This document shows positions 43,201 to 53,253 of a stretch of DNA of 64,000 bases, piece by piece. The DNA lies in assembly GCA_007449985.2 (NCBI GenBank), contig VIIQ02000629.1:124001-188000 (forward strand), written 5' to 3'. The notes below the pieces were generated by a model. That model was given only the letters and a program-made list of their open reading frames with translations, was not told the origin of the DNA and did no database searches. The position numbers were made by a program, and so were the translations under genes. This stretch comes from Desmodesmus armatus (Eukaryota; Chlorophyta; Chlorophyceae; Sphaeropleales; Scenedesmaceae). Positions within the stretch are counted from its first letter, which is position 1. The number at the start of each line of letters is the position of its first letter.

Positions 43201-44061
43201 AGAAGCTTGCCTGGGTTGCAATTGATGGTGTGCATGGGCGCTGAGAATGGGTGTGCGTGGGGGCCAGCTTGCTGGAATCTCTGCATGGCTTGATTTTGTT
43301 GACTCAACCGCATGCTGGACAAGCCGCATGGCATCTGTCCAGCCAATATCACCTGTACTTTTAGCACAGGCTTTTGCGTACCAATGGGGAGGCCCTCACA
43401 AGGCCGTATGGGTCAGCAGACGTGCTTGCCAAATGGCAACAGGCAGGAGCGAGCTTTGTTGTTGCAAGCACTCGGACGTGTGTTGGGCTCGCCCAGTCTG
43501 GCAGAGGCTGTTGACACTGCTGTTGTCTGTTTGCACGATTGGTGCATGCTTCACGGACCACAGAGCTGTCAGGATCATGCTGCCGCAAGTGCTTTGCTAC
43601 CTTCAGTTGGTTGCTCAACTGATGGCAGGCATGTGTTTTCCAAGGTACATTTTGAATGCAGTGTAACAACGCCTGCGGTGTCGATCAAACAAGCGACCTG
43701 CAACTGACCCTGGGTCAGCCTGACACCAAGCAGATTACGTTTTGACTGTGTGCTGTGCGAGCAGCGCACCTGCAAATGTGTGCATGTTTGCGGTGGGGGT
43801 GCCATGGTACAATGCATCTTTCTACACACCCTTCTGATCGATGCGCAACCGATGGCAATTTCTGGCTTGCTGATTGCAGCACACCAGGTGCAGACACAAC
43901 CCCTTACAATCACCGCACACTGTCCCGAACCAAAGACAGTGTCCACAGTCACAGTCACCGCCACAGCAGTGCTGATTGCCCCGTTGCTCATATCAACAGA
44001 CTCCACAGCAAGACACACTCATCACGTTTTGCCCAGCCAAAATCAAGCACCAGTAGGCATG
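40252..44061. other. 3.8-kb interval without a defensible gene
   Basis: Many open frames of 60 to 198 codons occur on both strands, with Cys/Trp/His-rich composition typical of non-coding GC-rich DNA. Possible isolated exons: about 40921-41004, and 41943-41999 (MGDHKPYERAVCGAA followed by GTAAGTCAG). On the minus strand, TTACA at 43904-43908 gives TGTAA about 155 nt after the NAA10 stop, a likely poly(A) signal for that gene. Confidence 0.4.
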
Positions 44062-46246
44062 TCAGCTGCTGACTGCTGCAGGCACCTTCTCCGTCGTCCT
44101 GCTGCTGCTGGTACTGCTGTCCTCAGCCGCCGCTGCTGCTCCTGCTGCTGACGAGGCGCGCCGCTGCTTGTCTGCGCCGCTCTTGGAGCCTCGCCTGCGC
44201 TTGCTCTTGGCTGCTGCTGCCTCTGTGAAGTACTTGCGCATCTCGTAGGCATCCTCACCGTCTGCATAGTACTTGGCCTCTGTGTCTTCCTCCCTGGTTA
44301 GACAAATTGTACAAGCAGATTGTGATGGACTGCATTGCGTCATCATTGGGGCTTTCCCATGCACGCGTGTGCCCCCCCGGGCTTCATGGCGCCACCAGTG
44401 CATTGGTTGTGAGCCAGTGTACCAAGTGCACCCCCCCCCCCCCGAGTCATGTGCATTCAAGAGTCCCTGCCACACCGCAGGGCCTGAGCGACTGGACTAA
44501 TGCAAGAAGGAAGGGAAAAAGGAGGGTGGCCTTTTGCTTCTAGTGTCTATCCCCAACATTACTGTAATGCATCAACTGTTGTGCCGTGCACCACTAGTGA
44601 GCGGTGCTTTTCATAGTTTGCTGCACTGCATAACGTCGCGCTGTGGCACTCACTCATAGCCCAGCGTTTGCGTGTATAGGTGGATGGCACCCTTGTTTGA
44701 CACGCGCACGTGCAGCGACACATACTCAGCACCAAACACGTCCTGCATGGCTTTGTCTGCAAGGAAGTACACACGGGCGCGACGCAGTTGCAGGGGACAG
44801 CGCAGACAGGCAAACGTTGGCATCCCGCCTATTCTGGCAAGAAGGTCCCTGCGCAGTGTTTGCGGGTGTGCGCAAAAGACATGCAGTGGATCCTCCAGGA
44901 TACTGCATGCCGTATGAGGGTGCGTGTGCAAGGGCAGGAGGGGAACAACACTCTGCAGTTACGCCTGCGCTGCGCGCCAAATCAGATCCTGATCATTTGC
45001 AGCATCAAGTTTGGGGCCTGCCGTGACTGTTGGGCCAGCTGAAACTGAGTTTGTGATATAGTTGTACGGTTGAGCGTGTGATATAATCGCAGACATGTAC
45101 CCCAAAAGCCTAGTTGGCTGCCTACAGGTCCGAACCAGGTTCACATGACAACGCTGCCAGTTCTGTACTACGAATTGATGCTAGGTACGTACGTGTTGCG
45201 CTCATCAGCTTTGCTGCAATGCCCATCTTGCGGTGTGTGCGCGCAACAGCCAGCGACGTGATGTGGCCGTGCACAGGGTCTGTGGCATCCTCCTCCCTGC
45301 ACACCAGCATCGCCAGCACCAGCAACAGTGACAGCGGCAAACGTTAGCAGCAGCATTTGAGGCCGGTCCCACACTATGCCAGCACAGATGCGGCAACAGC
45401 AGAGGGATATGCAGACAGCGATACAGCAACGCACAGCGACTGTACCATTATGAGGCTGCCACAGGTGGTATAATATAACACTGGCGCTGACCATCAACAC
45501 AGCAGTTGCTGCTACTGCATGCAGTACAGGTGGATAGTACTACATGTACAGCAGGCAAGCAGTCAGTGAAACGGCAGTACAGTGGTCTGACGCAGCTGAC
45601 TGCTGGCTGCGGGGCTGTGCTCACATTTTGGCGAGGACGTAGCCCACAATTTTGCCGTTGTAGTCCTCTGCTACGTGCAACAGCTGCGGCCACGATAGGA
45701 TGTGATACATGTAGTACTGCAAGCACGCAGCGCAACAGCAAAGGCGTAGTTTAGGAGAGTAATAGTGGCTCTGGGAGATAGACCCCAATGGCCAATCCAT
45801 CCATCATAGCATCTAATGGGCTGGGCAGCTGCTGGCTTGACAAGCAGCTGTAGCCGCCCGGCAGGCGGCGCCTGCTGCTGCTGCTGCTGCTGCTGCTCCT
45901 GCTGCTGCTGCCAGTCTCTGCCGATGTAGTGCTGGTTGATATGGATCGACGGCACCAGGTGCAGCTGCTGCCCCAAGATGTCAGCATGATGACCATATTA
46001 CTGCGCAGACCGCTTGGACACCCAGGGGCTGTGACGTGTCAAGCAGCTGATACCAGGCCTAGGCTGACAATTACCTTGAGCTGGTAGTTCTCTGGCAAAC
46101 TGCAGAAACCATAAACAAGAGTGGTCAGCAAGCCGATTGCGAATTTTGGTGTGCAGCATGTCGGAAAGCTGGGCATCTTACCACAACAGGTTGCACCGCT
46201 GCATCTGCATAAGGTCGTCTATGGTTGCTGGCCTAATGCAAACCAT
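44062..46246 (-). CDS. NAA10: N-alpha-acetyltransferase 10, catalytic subunit of NatA
   Basis: Exons on the minus strand: 46246-46182, 46099-46075, 45716-45625, 45296-45193, 44756-44654, 44293-44062. They join in frame to 206 residues. The GNAT fold is complete: [75 protein letters not shown], with the acetyl-CoA binding R-x-x-G-x-A as RKMGIA, then [20 protein letters not shown] and [15 protein letters not shown] sequence. These match NAA10/ARD1 nearly residue for residue. The tail keeps [16 protein letters not shown] and ends in a basic, Ala/Ser-rich stretch (KSKRRRGSK). NAA10 acetylates N-termini exposed after Met removal, bound to NAA15 at the ribosome (family knowledge). It is slightly shorter than animal and yeast forms, through the tail. 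Divergent from NCBP3. Confidence 0.96.
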
Positions 46247-46619
46247 GTTGCAAGGGTCTGGGTGCGACTGTGGTGCAAATTGCGAAGGCTGGTCTGGGTG
46301 CTGCTGCTGTGATCTGTATGACTGCTTGTCAGATAGAAACGGTGATCGACAACAGACTCAAGCCTTGTAAGTTGAGAAGGTGTCAGATAAGTTAATGCCG
46401 TGCCGTGATGTGTCCTTCGGGCAAAGCGCCAACTGTAATGACTCATCCTATCACTTTCGTTTTCCTGGCGAATGCATTGCCATGGGACTGTCTGACGCCC
46501 CACACATCATTGTTTGTTGAAACCTCAGTGTGGTGCCTACTTCTACAGAGTTTGACACTAAGACTCCTTCAACACAGCAGCACAGCAGCAGCATCAGTAT
46601 CGTGGGGGTCAGTGCAGGC
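46247..46619. promoter_or_regulatory. Divergent promoter region between NAA10 and NCBP3
   Basis: The NAA10 start (46246, minus) and the first supported NCBP3 ATG (46620, plus) lie about 370 bp apart, head to head. The interval must hold both promoters. A strong donor-like CTT|GTAAGT at 46367 and an acceptor-like TTCTACAG at 46541-46548 suggest an upstream NCBP3 5' exon, perhaps untranslated. Confidence 0.55.
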
Positions 46620-49600
46620 ATGACTGCTCCTCCTGACCGCATCGTGTTCAGTTTGGACCAACAGGAGGAGCCAAAGTCAGCCCTTGACGAGGAGCGGGAA
46701 AAACACAAGACCAGGTGGGCCCCCACAGCTGGTGACCCCCCACCTTTCTTTCCCCTGCGCACAGCAGCTGTTCAGCTGACGTGCTGTGCGCATCAACTGC
46801 TCAATATGCAGACACAAAGCAGCTCTTTTGCGTCTCACCTTGAAGCATATCGGCCCCCCTCTTTTGAGTTGGCAGTGGTGCAAGCCTTGCATGGGTGGGT
46901 TGCACCAAAGGCAACGTTGGAACAGCAGGTCACCTGCTGTGAGACAGTGCCCGGAACCGGGGAGGTAGCAAGATTTCCTGTGGAGACACTGGGAACACAC
47001 AAAGATGGGAACACAGAACACAATGTAACTAGCACTGGGTCCCCCACCGCCACCCCAGGCAACGAAAGCCTAACAAAGCAACCTCACAGTACAATAGAAG
47101 GCGTCCAGACCAAAGCTGTGAGTCCAGGAGCCCCATCAAGCCTAGTAGGATTACCTGCAAGCAGCACCACCACCGCGCAGCGAGCGTCAGGAACAGCCCA
47201 CCAGGATGCCAGGAAAGAGCATGTAGGCACAAGGGGGGAGGGTGGGGGTCCTCCCCCACCCCCAGTGTAGGCTGGCAGCACCATGTAGGCCGTCACCGTG
47301 GGACCTGAACAGGCACAGCAGACAGAAATAACACAGCACAGGCGGGGCACACAAAAAAACAGACAGCCGGGCGGCAAAGAGCACAAGGCACAAGAAAAAC
47401 CACCCTGCCACCCAAAAACTTAACGCAGCACCCTGCTGACTTTGGCTGCGCTGCAGGGCTGAGCGGTTTGGTACACAGTACAAGGACCCAGCGGAAGTGA
47501 ACCCTAAGTTCACTCAACAAGCGCGCTTCCAGAAGCTGCGGCGGGAGGGCTTTGCCACAGGCATAGACCTGTTCTCAGAGGTGTGCTGCAGGCTGTTGAA
47601 AAGATGGGGAGTCCGCGGGCAAGTGGCAGCGCAGTCGGCACAATGTATGCACACACATAGACAAGCTGTCATGAAGCAGTTGATCTGGAGGGAGGGGTGA
47701 TGCATCGCATCAAGCTTGCCACGGCAAGAGCAGTATGACCAAGCAGCAGCTGGCTCATCGGCAGTGCAGGACGTGCATGAAGCCACTATCACAAACCTGC
47801 CAGTGTCGTGTGCTGTCTTTGGCCAGCAACGGCACGCAACTGAGCGGTCTGACCCCCCCTTGGTCTCAAACTCACTGTCTCAACAGTACCTTGAACGCCT
47901 GTCGACTGTGCCTTCATGCGCTGCGCTGTGCTGTGGTGTGCTGTGCTGTGCTGTGGTGTGCTGTGCAACCCTCTTCGTGCTGTGCTGTGCTGTGCAGGAG
48001 GAGCAGGCAAAGCGCGCAGCACGTGCAAAGAAGTTTGGCTTGCCAGAGGAGCGACAGGCGCCCCTGCAGTATGTACCAGACCCAGAGGATCAGAAGCGGG
48101 CAGCACGCGCTAAGAAGTTTGGCTCCACATACGAGCAGCCGTCAGCAGACACGCTGCTGCAGAAAGCAGGCGCGTGCAGACACGTCCAGTACAGCACGAA
48201 AAGGGTTGGCAGGCTTCCTTCCAGGGGTGTGGGTTGTCAGCACCTGAATCCTTGGCCTTGTCAAAGTCTCGACTTCACGTACTCAGTGGCAGCAGCAGCT
48301 GTGCTTGAAATGGCGAGCAGCAGCTGTGCTTGAAGCTTTTCATTGCAAAGTAGCTGTTGCAAAGCTGTGCAGAGCATGGCAAACGGCAAACATGAACTCT
48401 CAGCGGCTTCCAAATTCTGCTTTTGCTTGTACCTTGTATGACAAAAACTTGGTGATGCCAGCACCACCACCATGCCGCAGGATGGCCCTTGTCACGTGCC
48501 TGTCAAAGTGTGTGTCTGTGTAGGATTTGTCGCTCAGCCGCCAGCAACGATCACACTCTTTCTGCTGACAGCGAACCCTCATGAACCCCTCGCTCGCTTG
48601 TTAGTGCCGAGGATGGGGTTCTGTCCGCCATTACTTTACTGTACTGTACTGTACTGAATTCCCCTGTCCCCACAGACCTGTTTGAGCCGCGCAAGGATGC
48701 TCCGGAGGACTTGCCACGGCGTGAAGAGGCGATATACTTGTACGGTGTTGACATCATGAGCACTAAGGACTGCCTGCAGTACTTTGATGACTACGGGCCA
48801 ATGCTGGTGGAGTGGATCAACGACTCAAGCTGTGAGTGCTGTGGGTGTGTTCGTGCCGAGGAGCACTACTAGTAGGTGTGCAATGTGGTCTGGGAGTGCT
48901 GGAACTGTGAGTGCGGGGGGTGAGTAGCAGTACTGTCAGGTGCACAGTGTGGTCTTTGAGTGCTGCGCATGTTGGATACACCATGATTTGGGCGGACGGT
49001 AATAGTGTGGTGGGTTGCTGGAACACCAATGGACCATGAAGTCGGCAGGCTAGGCATCAGCATTCAAACACGGAGAGGCTTCAGTGCCTTGATACTTGAC
49101 TGGATGGCGGGAAATGGCTCAAGCTGTGAGTGCCGGTGTGAAAAGGTGCTGTGCTCCTGTGAGTGATATGGTTCTGCTTCTTGCCGGCGGGAATGCCAAC
49201 AAGAAGCGCAACCACATCAAATACAGAAACACAGCACCTTCACACACACGCACTTACAGCTCGAGCCGTGAATTTGATGCCAAATGGGGTGCTGCTCAGC
49301 AAGGCGCACTCAGCCTACGCAGCCGCCAGGATGGGCATGGGCATCCAAACACGGAGAGGCTTCAGTACTACCTTGACTGAACACTTGACTGGATGGCGGA
49401 CAGGAAATGACTCAAGCTGTGAGTGCGGTGTTTGTAAAGGTTCCGTGTTCCTGTGGTCGTTGTGGTTGCGCTTCTTGATTGGGCTGGACTTATCCCAAAC
49501 CCCAACAAGCAGCGCAACCACATCCAGTACAGGAACACAGCATCTTCACACACCCATGCTGACGGCTTGAGTCTGGACTTGACGCTGAATGGGGTGCTGC

Positions 49601-52600
49601 TCAGCAAGGCGCACTCAGCCTACGCAGCCGTCAGGGTAGGCATGAGCATTTGCAACACGGCAAGGCTTCAGTGCCTTGATTTCCTTGACTGGATGGCGGG
49701 AAACGTTGTAAGCTGTGTGTGCTGGTGTGTGAAGGTGCCGTGTTCCTGTGATTGATGTGGTTGCGCTGCTTGTTGGGTTGCACCTCAACAAGACGCGCAA
49801 CCACATGAACTACGGGAACACATCACCCTCGCATACCCGAATTCACATTTTGAGTCGTGAACTTCAAACCGAATAAGATGCAGCACAGCACATGCCCAGT
49901 ACGCACCCAACAAGGTAGGCATGAGCATCGCCGCCCTGAGGGCAGCTGTTCTGCATCCACTGCACCCAAACCAACACCTGCCAGACGTTGAACGAAGGGT
50001 GGGCATGGGACATGCTGAGCCTGTTGCAGCACAAGAGCAGCGCTTTCCAACACGAGCTGACTCCTGCCTCTGCTGCTGGCCAGGGCCACTTGCCCACCTT
50101 CCACCCCCATTGTGCAGGCTGCACGAAGTTTGCGGTTGCCACCAGCACGTGCCATCACCAACAGCAGCAATACAGCTGTGCGCAACTGACCACTGCTTCT
50201 GCTGCCCTCCCGTGATTTGGCGTACGTTCTCCCACCGTGCAGGCTCCGTGGTTTGAAAGTTTTAAACATCAGCTGATGCCACCATCTGCAGCAGCAGCAG
50301 CAGCAGTAGCATCGCCTTGCACAACTTGACTACTGCGTCTGTTTTGGCCTGTGGGTTCTGCCGTGCAGGCTGTGTGGTGTTTGCTGGTGATGCCACTACT
50401 TGGAGCACAGCGTGGGCAAACTGATAAGAATTTTACCACTACTTCTGCTGCGAGCCCTTCAATGCTGTTGTGCATTTGGCCGACTTCTCCCCACTGTGCA
50501 GGCTGTGTAGTGTTTGCTGATGGCGCCACCACGCGGAGGGCCATTGCAGGCAGCTGCAGCAGCAGCAGCACAGCCGTGGGAGGACTGATAGGCAACTCAC
50601 CACTGCTTCTGCTGCAGGCCCCTTCAATCTTGCTGTGCGTCTGGTCCACCCCACCGTGCAGGCTGCTTAGCGGCTGCTGACGCCAAACCACTCACCACCA
50701 GCTTGCACCACCAGCAGCAGCAGCAGCACAGCTGTGCCAACTGATCATTGCTCTGCTGTGCGTCCGACCCATTTTCCACCCACTGTGCAGGCTGCGTGGT
50801 GTTTGCTGATGCCGCCACTACGCGGAGGGCCATTGCAGGCAGTGGTCACCCTCTGGCACCTGAGGAGCTGTCAACCGCGCCTGATGATATGGACCAAGTC
50901 ATGACGGACGCAACCCTTGACCCAGCAGGTATGTCAGGGTTTAGGGTTGCTGATACGCAATCAGGGTGATGTTGGAAAGCACAGCCTGGCGCAATGACTG
51001 GGTCGGGGGTGGGCATGACGGATGCAAACCTGGACCCCGCAGGTACGACAGGGTTCAGGGTTTAGGACTGAGCAGGCACGCTCTTGTAGATCGGCAAAAG
51101 GTTTGACGGGAGCGTCCACCAATTGTACTGTTCTATGGTCACTGTATTGCACATGGCTGAGCGCTACAAACCCCTGCTGCTGCTGGCCTTTTGAATTCCA
51201 TTGTCATCACATGCTGTTGCTGTGTGCTGCCATGTGTCTGCCGCCTCTGCTGACAGCACACATCCCATTCTTGTGGCATAAGGGGCGGGACTTTATCAAG
51301 CACGAAGCAAAGGGCAAAGACATCAAGGTAGGACTACTGCCCGCCAGCCCTGCCATACAACAATATGCAGAAAGCTTACGGCCTTGGCCTGCTGCTGCAG
51401 CTCAAGCCAGTGCACATCGGTGGCATGTCGGCGTGATATCGTACACCCATTTCTTGCTGCTGTGCTGCTATGCTGTTCTGTGCTGCGCACTGTGATCAAC
51501 AATTGTGTTGACTGGAATCTGTCCTGCAGGTACCGCTGCTGTACAGGATGGCTACGGTGCTTGACGAGAAGAACCCACATGCAGAGAAGCGCAGCAGATA
51601 CCTCTGGAAGACACAGGTGCGGGCACAACGCCTCCTGTTGCTTGGCCTTGTGCTGTCTGGGGGTGTTTAGGGTTTTTTCCGGGTATGGGTGCGGGTGCAA
51701 CACCACCTACTGCTTGGCGTTGTGCTGTTTGGGGTTCCTGTAACTCACATTGGGCACCTCGTGAGCCCTGGATCTGCTGGCTCGTGCTGAGGATGGGGCT
51801 TTGTTTTGGATACTACATATGGTGACCGTACTGTACTATAGTGTGCAATTCTGGACTTCCTGAGCTGTGTGTCTGGACTCCCTGTCCCTCAAAACCCACC
51901 AGCCATACAGATGCATCTCTCGAACTCCTCAGAGACTGCCTCTGAGGAGTTTGGCTGATGCATCCGTGTGGTTGATGGGCGATGAGTGGTGGCAGCCCAG
52001 TAGCAGAGCACAAACCGAGGCACTTCCTTGTTTTCTGGGTACCTGGCGCCGCACCACGGGCCGGGTAGGGGGGGGGGGGCTGGCGACACACCGACATGTG
52101 GGTGCAATATTTGAGCAGCGCCGGTTGCTGAGAGCCAGGGGCAATGCCTCGCGGACGAGAGACCTCAGTGATTGGAGGGACATTTACGAGTGCGCATATG
52201 AGCCAAATGTACTTGCGTGCAGCTTTGTTTTCCTGCACATGCGCACCTTTCAACACTTCACCGCAGCTGTGCACACAGGATACAGAATCTGCCTGCAGCT
52301 GCAGCTGGGGTTTGCTGTACTGGGGTTTGGGGCGGGGGGGGGGGGGCGTAGGTTGTTAGATTTGAATGCATTCACTACTGTGCGATACTCACTTTGCAGT
52401 CATGCTGTTGCTGTGCTGCCTGCTGTCTGTAGGGCAAGCGGCAGTACCAAGAGTACAGCCGAGGGCAGCAACAGCAGCAGCAGGAGGAGGAGGAGGGATA
52501 TGGGGACGGAGACATGCCGATGAAGCGGGCGAGAGGCCCGCGGGGCGGCAGGGGGCAGCGGCGGCAGCAGCAGCTGGGTGAGGGAGAGTATGCAGATGGA

Positions 52601-53253
52601 GATGCAGCCATGCAAGACATGGAGGTGAGCTGTTTTTGAGGGGCTCGGTTGCATTTGGTTTTGTTTCCCCAGTTCGCCCATGGGCCTCTGGCACATTTGA
52701 GGTATGCAAGGCTCTGCCGCGCCAGATACTGTGACTGTAGTGCATGTGGTGAATGTGCTGTGAAAGTTGAGGGCTGCACGCTGCCAGTGTGTGGAGAATG
52801 GACCTACCGCTGCACATTTGGGGGCAAGGAGGGTGGGGGTCACCAGTGGTGTCATTTGTTGCTCACATGCACAGTATGTGGTATCCACCAGTTGGGTTTA
52901 ACAGCAGCTGACATGAAGCCTTGGTGTGCAACTGCTGACAAACAATCCTTGCTGTCTAGGTCCCATCCGTTTTTGCCAGGACTGCATGTCAAATTCGCCC
53001 ACAGCCGTCAATGGTGTCTCACATGCCTGTCTTGCTGCCGTTCCTGCCCTGCATGCCCCTTTTTAACGTGCAGTATGTGGACGGCGCAGCAGCAGCAGCA
53101 GAGCAGCAGGCAGCAGCTGAGGAGGCCCTGCCTGAAGACCCAGCAGAGCGGCGGCAGCAGCTGAAGTTGGCGGATGCGGCACGGCGGCAGGCTGAGGAAG
53201 ACCTGTCTTATGAAGAGGTGCCGCAGCCGGATGAGGATGCAGATGGGATGTGA
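46620..53253 (+). CDS. NCBP3: Nuclear cap-binding protein subunit 3 homologue
   Basis: Exons: 46620-46714 (start uncertain), 47457-47580, 47998-48226, 48676-48831, 50791-50928, 51257-51327, 51530-51616, 52433-52624, 53074-53253. They join in frame to 423 residues. The core matches NCBP3: IYLYGVDIMSTKDCLQYFDD, YGPMLVEWINDSS, then VVFADAATTRRAIAGSG (an RRM-like domain split by a large intron). Later come LWHKGRDFIKHEAKGKDIK and LLYRMATVLDEKNPHAEKRS, RYLWK. The N-terminal part has three R-A-[EK]-[RK]-F-G motifs (RAERFG, RAKKFG, RAKKFG). The C-terminus holds an RG-rich, basic segment (KRARGPRGGRGQRR) and an acidic end. NCBP3 binds the mRNA cap complex and links it to mRNA export (family knowledge). 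The donor of exon 3 is the least certain: 48227 (GT) fits phase; a GC donor near 48167 is the alternative. Intron 4 (48832-50790) is filled with junction copies. Confidence 0.9.
48900..49720 (+). repeat. About 295-bp tandem repeats carrying the NCBP3 exon 4 donor
   Basis: Exon 4 ends GACTCAAGCT before GTGAGTGCTG. Three downstream units contain GACTGGATGGCGG, then GGCTCAAGCT, GACTCAAGCT or TGTAAGCT, then GTGAGTG or GTGTGTG (donors at about 49126, 49419 and 49715; spacing about 293 to 296). Each unit also shares CGCAACCACATC, ACACAGCA.CTTCACACAC and GGGGTGCTGCTCAGCAAGGC. A shorter donor echo is near 48908. Confidence 0.88.
50118..50790 (+). repeat. Five decoy acceptor copies upstream of NCBP3 exon 5
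   Basis: Real exon 5 begins at 50791 with GCTGCGTGGTGTTTGCTGAT after CACTGTGCAG. Copies preceded by GTGCAG start at 50118, 50243, 50369, 50502 and 50662; spacing to the next is 125, 126, 133, 160 and 129 bp. The copy at 50502 is best, continuing through ACGCGGAGGGCCATTGCAGG. Between copies lie CAGCAGCAGCAG and CTTCTGCTG-type segments, also repeated. Confidence 0.93.
51010..51062 (+). repeat. Copy of NCBP3 exon 5 end with donor
   Basis: GGCATGACGGATGCAAACCT then GGACCCCGCAG and GTACGACAGGGTTCAGGGTT repeats the real junction at 50900-50948 (ATGACGGACGCAACCCTTGA, CCCAGCAG, GTATGTCAGGGTTTAGGGTT) with the donor intact, 114 bp downstream. Confidence 0.88.

Noticed and set aside
48160..48226. GC donor for NCBP3 exon 3 near 48167
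   Set aside because: Phase also fits a normal GT donor at 48227, so the rarer GC site was not preferred, though cDNA is needed to decide.
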